Part shown: piece by piece, positions 1 to 8,160 of the stretch
How the letters are laid out: each line of letters opens with the position of its first letter
Position numbering within the stretch: position 1 is the stretch's first letter
Assembly (NCBI GenBank): GCA_024196135.1
Contig: JAMQCK010001243.1
Coordinates: 1-10,459, forward strand
DNA length: 10,459 bases
Direction: 5' to 3'
Source of the DNA: Pleurotus ostreatus/Saccharomyces cerevisiae fusant
Taxonomy: Eukaryota > Opisthokonta
Translations under genes and position numbers: made by a program
Notes under the pieces: generated by a model
The model's database searches: none
What the model was told of the DNA's origin: nothing
The model's input: only the letters and a program-made list of their open reading frames with translations

Positions 1-1465
1 CGATAGCCCGCCCGCCGCCGCTTCCGGAGCTCGCTCATCCGCTCTTCCTTAGCTCACTCCCTCGCCCCTGCATCCTTGGCTCCACCCCACGCCCCCCCTG
101 ACATCTCGCGTTCGGCGCGCGCGTTCTCCCCTCCTCGTCCATCCCTCCATCCCTCCACATCCTTCCCACCCCCTTCCCCTCGTCGTCCTTTTCCCCCTTC
201 CCTTCGCGCCCCTTTCTCTCCCCCTTCCACCCGCCAACCTTCCCTTTCATCCCAACCCCCTCACCTGCCCTTCTCTTCGAGCGCGCTGTTTCCACCCCCG
301 CCGTTCCCATCCCATTTTTCTGCCCCCGTCAATCTCCAACCCGCCCGTTCTTCCCCAGCCGTTCTCCTCCTCCATCTCCCCCTCCCCCCGCCGACCCTGT
401 CCGCGAGACGCCCGCGCCCGCCCCCCCTCCCCCCTCCCGATCACGCCACCGAAGCTCTTCAATGCGCCTCGCCCGTTGTCCACATCAATGCCGGCGCTTC
501 TCACTGCTGAGCTTTCGCGCCTCGCAAGTCGCGAGCAGGGACCTTTCCATTCCCCTTCGAGCCCTGTCCGTTCGCCTATTCGCGTCGCCCTGTCTATCCC
601 TGCCCCCCCCCCAACTTCCCTCATCGTCCTCGTGCTCTTTCTCACCCCCACCCCCCACGCGTCCTCGCCCCCTGACCTCGCGCCTGTCCCCCCGACTCAT
701 CTTCCTCGTCCCATAGAGCCACTCCGTCCTTGCCGCTTTGAGCCACTCCTTGCGTCCTCTGCCCTCCTCTCGCGTTCCTCGGCCGACCCCTTGCGTCCTC
801 TGCCCTCCTCTCGCGTTCCTCGGCCGACCCCTCGCCTCCCTCGACCCGTCCCCTCGCGTCCCTCGGTCATCCCCTCGCTTCCTTCTCCACCTACGCTCCG
901 ACCGACACATTTTCCCTTCCACTTCACTCATCCCTTCGCTCCTCCGCTGTGGCTTCATCACCCCTTCTCCGCATCGCTTCCCCACCTTCCTTGAGAGTGC
1001 ACCCGACGCACGTTCATCGTACACCTGTCTCCTCCATCCCTCCGCCTCCTCCCTTCGCTCCCCTCCTTCACCTTCTCCCTCCCGCCTATCATCCTCCTCC
1101 GCCCCCGCTCCGCTTCCCGCCCCCGCTCCGCATCCCTCCCTGTCGCATCCCCCCTGCCCCACCTTCTCCGCCCCCCCCCTTCAGCGCTCTCCTGCCTTCC
1201 TGCCTTCGCATGCGAAGGACTCACCATCCACGTCCCTTTCGGCGCACCCCACCCTCGGCGCATCCAACTCAGGTGCATTCTCTTCAGGACGACCCCGCCG
1301 CCCGCGTATACCGTATCATCGGGACGAACACGCATCTCTCCCCGCGCCCGCACCTTGGTCAGCCCCGCTACCCGCACCGCATGATTGGGACGAGCCATAT
1401 CTCCTCTGCCGCCTCTGCCCGTGGAAGCGTACACTGCCTTTCATTCCTGGTCCTCGGTGCGTAAC
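1..1465. other. C+T-rich low-complexity block, no supportable gene
   Basis: The + strand is dominated by runs of C and T with few A and little G. Several frames stay open for 130-260 codons on both strands, but their translations are only Pro/Ser/Arg-rich on + or Gly/Arg/Glu-rich on -, and several overlap completely. A pyrimidine-rich strand rarely spells TAA, TAG or TGA, so long open frames are expected here by composition alone. Positions 417-438 hold four C runs separated by single bases, a G-quadruplex-type motif on the - strand. The last part (about 1280-1455) is less repetitive but still shows no domain I recognise. It could be intergenic DNA, a very long pyrimidine-rich promoter, or a decayed element. 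Confidence 0.7.
750..831. repeat. Perfect 41-bp tandem duplication
   Basis: The 41 bases at 750-790 are repeated without a mismatch at 791-831. The unit starts TTGCGTCC and ends GGCCGACCCC. Looser variants of the CCTCG/CCCTCG theme continue to about 880. Perfect identity points to a recent duplication or active length change inside the C+T-rich block. The unit length is not a multiple of three, which also argues against this stretch being coding. Confidence 0.9.
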
Positions 1466-1700
1466 TCAGGGTCGGGGGAGGGAGGAGGGGAGGGAAGGGG
1501 AGAGGTGAATGCGAAGGATGAGCGAGGGGGAGGATTGAGGTGGGGGGTGGGGAAAGAAGGGGAGAGCGGGGTAAGAGGCGATGAGGGTGAGAGGGGGGGG
1601 AGGATCGACGGGGAAGGGGCATGCAGTAAGCAGGGGAGTGGGGAGGGACGAGATTGGGATGAGGGCGGAACTTGGAGAGGGGGGATGTGAAGAGAGAAGA
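1466..1700. other. G+A-rich block with clustered G-quadruplex motifs
   Basis: Immediately after about 1465 the + strand becomes strongly purine-rich, the reverse of the preceding block. At 1474-1500 there are five runs of three or more G with loops of one to four bases. At 1542-1571 there are four runs of at least four G with loops of one, six and five bases. A further cluster lies at 1585-1619. These match the usual intramolecular G-quadruplex pattern. No gene is supported: the - strand frames here are Pro/Ser/Leu-rich pyrimidine translations. Confidence 0.75.
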
Positions 1701-3932
1701 GGACATATATGCGTTGTGCTAGAGGCGCCGTCAGAAGCGAGAAAGGATGGGAGTGAAGAAGGCGTACCGCAGCCCTCCGATGAGCAGAGCGGTTGAGAAA
1801 CCGGTGAACAGGGTCGCACGGTGCGACCATAGAGTGCGATCGTCAGGCTTGAGTTCAGGGAGTTGCGCAAGTATGGGATAAAAGCAGAAACACATAGACG
1901 AAGCAGGAGAGAAGTGACATTTGTGAACGTATACAGCCACATGTGCGAAGACAAACGGTGGGGAGGCGTACAACTGCGATCGCGACCACCAACGCCCACG
2001 TTCGCGGCTGCCAAGACACGCTCTTGAGCCCGCCACCACCCTCTTTAGCTCCTACGTCCGCATGTCTGGGAAAGCGTGTGGCTTGTTGCAATCGTGAAGG
2101 AGAGGTGAATGTTTGGTGCCGAGCGGACATGCTCAGTGCTTACGCGTGTTTGGCTCCTTCCCGTTTGGGCTTTCCCATTGTTCTTTCTCCTCTTGTTCCC
2201 GACCATTATTACGATCCATCTCTCCTCGGCGTCGCCGTCTTCTCCTGCAGTCACTTTTGGAGTATATCAGTCCTTTCTCAGTCTACGATATAAATTTGCT
2301 CTCCACCTTATGTCCTCTTTACGCGCGAAGCGGACCAAACAGAATGCCGCTACAATCCGAATGAGTACAGACAACGAGCACATCAAACCTTTCTGCTCGA
2401 TGTGGACAAGGAATGGGCTCTCGTGCACGACGGGAAAATCATGGATGACTGTCCTGCGGGCTACTGCTTCAACGATCGGCTTGGTACGTCGCAATACATC
2501 TCTCATCGTATACGCGTCGTCGCTGACCTCCCTCGTGCAGTATGTCTCCGGAGCTGGTCGAGAGATAGGCTTCGTAAGCAAAGCCCTGTATTAGCAGCAG
2601 CTGCACCACAATTGCGCCAGCTCGATCGAACACCACTTCAAAACGCAACAACTCGAAGGGCAGCGATGCCCCACGGATCCTGTCAGACCACGCTCCCCCT
2701 TCCTCTCCGTTCTCCTCACTAACACAGTGAACTCTCACCGCGTGCACTGTGGCGGCACTAGCGCGCTGTTCCCCCGTCGCCCGAAGCGTGACTCGTCCTC
2801 CCTTCCTATTCGTGCGTCAAACTAACATTGCTGAAGCTCTACGGGAAGAGCTCATTAGTATCCTGTAGACGATGACAAACGACCTTTGCGACCAATGCGT
2901 GACGCGATAGCGCTAGAGGATTATACGATGAGGTACCGGGGGGCGTTGAGCTTCGTGCGTCTGAGCCTGTCTTCTCCACTCACTTCACCTTCTGACGGTC
3001 CTTCCGCAGAGCGCGAATCTCTCCCCACTGCTCAATCTGCCTTCAGGGACTGTCGCTCGCTAAAAGAATGGAGATCCCGACATCCTCCTTCGAAGCTCGA
3101 GGTATCCTTCACGTTCACCATGCACCTCATCTGGCGCGCCCTCGGCCGCGCTCGCGCTTCCTTGAGTGGGAGAAGTACACTCTCGACCATCATACGAAGT
3201 TTCAGCTCGCCAGACGATCCTCCTCGACCTCAGCAACAATGTGAATGACGGGCTCATCTCCCGGATCCGACTTGAAGGTCACCAAGAGCGCCGCGGCCGA
3301 CTTCTTTGCCTCGCTACGCCAATGCGCTCTCCAACGTCCTCGAAGGCAACGAAGATTGCACGCCAAAGCCATACCTCAATGTCTCTGCGCTTGAGTCAAC
3401 ATGCACGCATCCGCTCGTCCACCCGCAAAATTCGACGGATCATGCGTACTTTGAAGCCCGTGTTCTCAACCGCTCCGTAGTCCCCGTACGTCGTGCCGGT
3501 ACTACTGTATCTCGTATCACAGGAATGAAAGCAGTTTTGTTTCTCAGCAACTCTATCTCGCACGCGCGTGGACCGCTAGTCGCGTCGACTCTGCCCGTTC
3601 AAGGAGTCATCGCCCGGCTCTCATTGAATGTCGACAGACACGATCCTGCCCGCCAAGACGCATCCATCGCCAGTCCGGTCAGGCTACGACGCGCAGACCC
3701 TTCTCAAACCTTCTTTTCCAGTACGTCAGAACTCTGCAGCCACACACACAGGGCGGCGGGCATCGTGTTTACTGGTCGAATGTCATCCTTCATATCTACG
3801 CAGGGAGCGGTCCCGGCGAGGTCAGTCGGCGCCGGTGAGGAGTACCGGGGGGACGTTCTTGCCGACGCAGGAGCGTCTTCATTCAAGTTCATCAGCCACG
3901 ACCTGTGAGTGTATTGACCTGGTATTGACAGC
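1701..3932. other. Balanced-composition interval without a defensible gene
   Basis: Base composition is close to that of the NLR locus, but I recognise no protein family. Three things stand out. An ATG-started 161-codon frame (2109-2594, +) has a hydrophobic segment near residues 14-38, but its C-terminal half competes with another frame. In that other frame, about 2321-2483 reads as ordinary Cys-containing protein sequence (including DDCPAGYCFND) and runs into an intron-like GTACGT...GTGCAG at 2484-2540. A 200-codon frame covers 3306-3908. A - strand frame at about 1731-2039 ends in a hydrophobic stretch. Any of these could be a gene remnant; none is supported well enough to call. Confidence 0.5.
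3306..3908 (+). other. Open frame of 200 codons, unrecognised, possibly a gene remnant
   Basis: This is the longest open frame of the 1701-3932 interval. It starts at a TTG with no nearby in-frame ATG as an obvious start, and ends at TGA 3906-3908. The first third reads like ordinary globular protein rather than low complexity (for example DHAYFEARVLNRS, encoded around 3440-3475), while the rest is Ser/Arg-rich and overlaps a second open frame at 3628-3990. A 37-nt GTACGT...CACAG segment at 3486-3522 looks intron-like but is short for these fungi. I recognise no family. It may be an exon of a decayed gene, or chance. Confidence 0.2.
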
Positions 3933-4058
3933 GCATTGCGCTCCCTTAATGTCCCGCATTGCTTCCTTAATGTCCCGCGCCGCTTCCTAGTATCCCGCAT
4001 TGCATTCTAGTATCCCGCATTGCATCCTATAGTATGTCGCATTGCATCCTAGTATCCT
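3933..4058. repeat. Six-unit degenerate minisatellite (20-23 bp units)
   Basis: Six consecutive units start at 3933, 3956, 3977, 3997, 4017 and 4039, with lengths 23, 21, 20, 20, 22 and 20 bases. Most begin GCATTGC and end in a TATCCC- or TGTCCC-like tail. The first two share TTAATGTCCC; the later ones share CTAGTATCC. Divergence between units shows that the array is not brand new. It ends 138 bases before the start codon of the NLR-like gene, so it lies in or next to its promoter. Unit-number variation could affect promoter spacing, but that is inference. Confidence 0.85.
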
Positions 4059-4083
4059 GCTGACCGTGCCGCCCGTCATACAG

Positions 4084-4089
4084 ATATAT
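4084..4089 (+). promoter_or_regulatory. TATA-like element upstream of the NLR-like gene
   Basis: ATATAT lies 108-113 bases before the ATG at 4197, in the short gap between the minisatellite and the gene. The spacing would place a transcription start around 4110-4120 and give a leader of roughly 80 bases. This rests only on the hexamer and its position; many fungal promoters have no TATA box. Confidence 0.3.
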
Positions 4090-4116
4090 CGAGAAGCTGT
4101 GCAACGTCACGCCCTC

Positions 4117-4188
4117 ATGGCTGCCATGCTGTATCCTGCGAGGCCCTCCTCTCGTTCTTCCCTACCACCACCATCGTCGCGACTCTGA
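4117..4188 (+). other. Possible upstream ORF of 23 codons in the leader of the NLR-like gene
   Basis: ATG at 4117 opens a frame of 23 codons that closes at TGA 4186-4188, eight bases before the main ATG at 4197 and in a different frame. The -3 base of the upstream ATG is C, a weak initiation context, whereas the main ATG has A at -3. If the leader includes 4117, ribosomes would meet this uORF first, and it could lower translation of the NLR. Whether it lies inside the transcript is not known. Confidence 0.3.
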
Positions 4189-4196
4189 TCTCAACG

Positions 4197-6845
4197 ATGT
4201 CTCGCTCTACTACTCCGCCATCTTCGTCGGCTCGCGGACGTCCCCGCCTGCGCGATAGGCTCGGGATCCCATCCTTCTTTCGTCGCCTGTCGAGGAGTCC
4301 GGTCCCCTCCGTACGAAGCCCTTCGCCGCCCCCTGCGCAATCTGTGCCCTCGGCCGCGTCGCTCACTGCTCCGGAAGCGACGTCGCCTCCCAATACTGGC
4401 TCCTCCATCACTCCACCCGCTGATTCCTCTGCTACATCGACCTTCGTGCCCCCAGACTCAGCCGCGCCCACGATCACCGTTCGTGATGAGCCCATCGAGG
4501 ATCCCAGGACCAAGCGGTGGAACGCGGCGATGGCCGAGTGCCAGCGACGGATGGGCGTCGACTTTCTCGGGCCCGAGACCGCGAACTTCCGCTCGGAGAA
4601 GGACGTGATGGACTACATCAGGGGGAGAGAGAACACGGAACCTGACAGCGAGAGCAAGGGTCGGTGGCAGAAGTTGCAGCGGGGTCTCGTTCCGCTGGCT
4701 CGCGTATCCAAGATCTTCTGCGACCCCATCGCGGACACCATCTCCGACGTGAGTGTGCGATACTCTCAGCGGCCCTCGTACACTACTGATCCCGCGCGCG
4801 ATAGTCGTTCCCTCCCAGCAAGATCGTCTTCGCGGCCGTGGGGCTCATTATCAGCGTATGTTTGCTCGTCGGGCTTTCTTGGACTCGCAGTGGATATCTC
4901 ATCACGACCACAGGCATCGATCGCAGCTCATGAAGAATTCGAGCAAATCACCGACGCTCTCGAGGAGATCAAGGTCCACCTGCAAGTCATCGAGATGGTC
5001 GCCGGGCATCGAGGGCAACTGCTCAGCGACACCTCCGTTGCCCTTCTCGTCCAGATCATCATCGTCCTTAGCGTCCTCGCTCAAATGCGAAGGGAAAAAT
5101 ATGGTGGTGAGTTATACCGTCTTTCGCCGCCACGCTTCGTTAATCATTGTACAAGGGCGCTTCTTGAGGGCCATGGTGGAGATAAAACCGCTCTCCGATG
5201 CGCTGAAGAACCTCAAACAAATCTCCTCGCGTCACCAGGAAGCAATCATCGCAGGCACGCTCGAGGTGGCCATGAACATCCAGGCCTCCGACGAGATGGA
5301 GAGGATCATGAAGTGGCTGAACTTCGACACTGTGGATTCGTCCCCGAGAATGAGCTCTCTGCTCAACGATCGTGCGAAGGGGACAGGGCTCTGGTTCTTC
5401 GAGAACCATGCCTTCGTGGACTTCATTGAGGGTCATACAAAGATGCTATCCATACAAGGCAAAGGTATGGCTCTTGCTAGGCCTCAAAAACTCAGTCTCA
5501 CATCCCAATCAGCCGGTTGCGGGAAGAGCACTATCATGTGAGTCGTAGCGTACGAAGATCACCCGGTTGCTGACTGTGTTCAACAGCGCTTCAGCGATTC
5601 GCCATCTTCGAGCTGTCTGCGCATCTCGCGGATCCGGTCAACTCGTTCTCGCACATTTCTTCGACGCAGCAAATAGTTTAAGACCGCGAGACCTCGACTC
5701 CATCCTATCGTCGTTTCTTTGTCAACTCGCCCTCAGCGATCAGAATTCTTCGGACATTCTGGTCAAAGCTCGTCAGCAGTCGATATCGAACGGTTGCTTC
5801 ACAAGCCAGGAGAAGCTCGATACCTTGGTTGGCATGCTCAACGACCGGATACACGGCTTTCTCATTCTTGACGCGCTGGACGAGGCTCTCGGGCAAGAGC
5901 ATGCAAGAATTGTCGGCGCTCTCAAGAAACTGCGCTCGTGCACAAATCTCTCCATCCTGGTCTCCACTCGCGTGCCCTTGGTCGACGAGGATCTCCAGCG
6001 CGCCGTTGTTTCGATTGATCGGGTGGAAGATAACACAGACATCCGAACCGCGCTCGATATCGAGTTCAGCGATGGTGGGCGACTGTTTGGAATCGCACAG
6101 GCCGAGACGGTGAAGGAGGAATTGATGATGAAGGCGGACGGAAAGTACGTCTTCAGTCCCATCTCCTGCCTACAGCCGTTGACGCTTAGGTAGCATGCGC
6201 TGGTTGACACTCGTCACCGAGCAACTCCGAGGTGCTGTTAATGACCCACGCAGGCTCAGTCGGCTTCTGGAAAAACTTCCCCTCTCGCTCGGAGAACTAT
6301 ACGCCAACCGGCTTGCGGCTACGAGGGATGATATTATTGGCGATATTAAAATGCTCTTTGCATTCATTCTCTACTCAGGCAAACCCTTGACGACCGCGCT
6401 ATTGTCGCATGTACTTGCCTTCAACTACGACGCACACATGCCCACATACGATCCCGCCCTTCTATCTCAACATCCAACTTCTCAAATATCGGGGCTTGTG
6501 GACTCGACGTTCATCTCAATCACTCAGGGTCGGGTGCGCATCGCGCATGCCTCCGTCCGGGACTTCCTCGTCACACTTCCACACTCTTCCCCTTTCCATA
6601 TCTCGAGCGATGACGCCGTCCGTCTAATAGTCCGCACCAGTCTTGCTTACCTTCTCGCCGTTGTTACTCACATCGAATCTACGGATTACGACGATGATCT
6701 CCTCCAGCTTTGGCATCAATGCATATTCATTCACAGGGGCGATCATTACGCGACCGTCGAGGAGGATATTGCAGACATGCTACGCCAAATCGGAACCTCA
6801 CGTCGTCCGGAGGGCATTCTCTCGCCCGTTTGCACTCTGCGGTAA
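4197..6845 (+). CDS. NLR-like STAND protein: Goodbye-like domain + NACHT NTPase
   Basis: Seven exons: 4197-4748, 4805-4855, 4914-5106, 5156-5464, 5513-5537, 5587-6144, 6194-6845; 2340 nt, 779 residues, stop TAA. All six introns are GT...AG and every junction keeps frame. Residues 1-105 are basic and Ser/Pro-rich. Residues about 107-300 resemble the N-terminal Goodbye domain of fungal STAND proteins (FPPSKIVFAAVGLII at 186-200). The NACHT domain follows: Walker A GKAGCGKS (367-374), Walker B FLILDALDE (468-476), sensor-like SILVSTR (499-505), then MKADGNMRW (558-566). A winged-helix-like region includes VRIAHASVRDFL (677-688). Such proteins are thought to work as NTP-driven switches in non-self recognition or regulated cell death. 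The usual C-terminal repeats are lost: the frame runs into TAA at 6843 while the ankyrin code continues in another frame, so residues after about 757 are probably aberrant. ATG 4197 is chosen for its A at -3 and lack of an upstream in-frame ATG. An alternative GTAATC...CTCAG intron at 6842-6948 would instead end the protein at TGA 7007-7009. Domain calls come from remembered family patterns, not a search. Confidence 0.85.
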
Positions 6846-7749
6846 TCCAAGGGCACGACCAGCTAGTTTCATTACTTCTGACGAATGGTGTCAAGGGCAA
6901 TACAGTACTGCATGACCCATTCGAATTGTACATACTCTCCCGTCTCAGCCCAATCAAGACAGCCTTGCACTTGGCAGCGATGCATGGCCATCTTGGGGTT
7001 ACTGATTGACCTCTCGCGCGAAGTGCTCGCATTGCCGTGCGAAACAATCAGCAGGAAACGCCGCTGGCGATAGCAGCTAAAAATGGTCGAGAGAACGTCG
7101 TTTGTCTGCTCCAAGGGGGCTGATATCGAGGATTGCGACAAGGAAGGCTCCACTTCGCTTCATGATCACCGTACAGCTTTATTCGATACCTGGGATTCAT
7201 CGCCCTCCTCCTCGCGCGAGGCGCCCACATCGCCGCCCTGACCGGGCAGCAGGATATATACACCGCTGATGATAGCAGCCAGTTTTGGTCAAGACAACGT
7301 CGTTCGTCTGATCCTCGACAAGGGGACAAATATCGAATATCGGCTTGCAACAAGTATGGCTTCATCAGGAAGCATGGCGTGGGTATCTCAGTATTGTCAG
7401 GTTGCTCCCCGAGCGAGGTGCTAATGTCAACGCGCTCCACAACGTACATCGCACACCTTTGCATAAGGCGGCAGAGGAATATATTATCAGCACCATCAAG
7501 CTTCTCGTTGACGGTGGCGTCGCGCTCGAGGCCCGCGACGTGGATGAATGGACTCCATTATACCTTGCCGCGTATTGCAGCGCAGAAAAAGTCATAAAAG
7601 TCCTACCGAGCTCCGGCAGCGACCCGCGCACTCGCGCAGATGACGGGACGACTCTGATGGACGCCGTGGGCCGAGCGAGATGGGTATCAAAGGACGCTGA
7701 GCGAGATGCGCGCGTCCGCGAGTTGCTCATGCGAGAGGGGTGCACCTAA
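6776..7749 (+). pseudogene. Decayed ankyrin-repeat tail of the NLR-like gene
   Basis: About nine ankyrin repeats can be read, starting near 6824, 6959, 7058, 7152, 7260, 7354, 7453, 7552 and 7651. Clear cores include TALHLAAMHGHLGV, TPLAIAAKNGRENVVCLL, TPLMIAASFGQDNVVRLIL and TPLHKAAEE. The frame changes near 6776-6812, at 7112-7116, between 7164 and 7190, at 7256-7259 and near 7340-7354. TGA 7007-7009 sits exactly inside an otherwise perfect 33-codon repeat. Against the 33-residue period the breaks are about -5, +5, +4 and -5 nt, far too small for introns. The final stretch, 7354-7749, is open with three exact 33-residue repeats, a partial fourth, and TAA. In intact relatives this tail would follow the winged-helix region and probably sense the ligand. 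Sequencing error is possible, but a TA-repeat slip and a nonsense codon fit real decay better. Confidence 0.8.
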
Positions 7750-8160
7750 AAGATGGGAAAAATACCTCTCGATAGCGAAATACTGCGGGAAAACGCCAGA
7801 GAGGGAGGAAAGATCGTAAGGTGCGCCGTTGAACAGTTGGTTGAATATGGTGGAGGACTAAGCGATTACTAAGAAGAATTGCGGGACGACGGCGAAATTC
7901 ATGGGAGGAAGACGGGTCATTAATGATGGAAGGAACTCGCACAAGGAGGGAGCGCTTGATGAATCGGACTGCATTTGTTCGGATTGTCTCTTCGCTTGTC
8001 GCTTTTGGAGAAACACGGTCAAGTCCCATCGTTGCCGCATGATGTACATTTTCCACAGTACGACGGTTTCACATACTGCATAACTCGTCAGAGCCTACGA
8101 TTACGAAAGACGCACAGAACGTACCAGTATATCGGATCTATAGCAGGCTGTCATTTGTAC
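7750..8160. other. Non-coding interval downstream of the ankyrin remnant
   Basis: I see no gene here. Composition is more A/G-rich just after the remnant and then balanced. Frames are short. In the frame next to the last ankyrin frame, about 22 codons continue directly past the TAA at 7747-7749 (beginning KRWEKYLSIAKYCG), which could be an original C-terminus displaced by a further indel. That is a guess. No clear terminator or polyadenylation signal can be assigned, because the true transcript end is unknown. Confidence 0.5.

Noticed and set aside
476..1508. Several overlapping 130-260 codon frames on both strands
   Set aside because: They occur in every frame of the pyrimidine-rich block and have only low-complexity composition; the 41-bp tandem repeat would also break a real frame.
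1731..2039. 102-codon - strand frame ending in a hydrophobic segment
   Set aside because: The C-terminal stretch reads well, but there is no family match, no clear exon partners, and a competing frame of similar length.
4749..5429. Read-through of introns 1 and 2 as a 410-codon single-exon protein
   Set aside because: The two introns total 114 nt, so the frame stays open by chance. Splicing instead gives the FPPSKIVFAAVGLII segment expected of the Goodbye-like region, and the unspliced frame misses the NACHT domain.
6842..6948. A 107-nt intron joining the last NLR exon to the ankyrin frame
   Set aside because: It has GT and CTCAG ends and fits the phase, but it would remove a clear ankyrin core (LHSAVIQGHDQLVSLLL) and end at TGA 7007 anyway. 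It remains an alternative isoform, not the ancestral structure.
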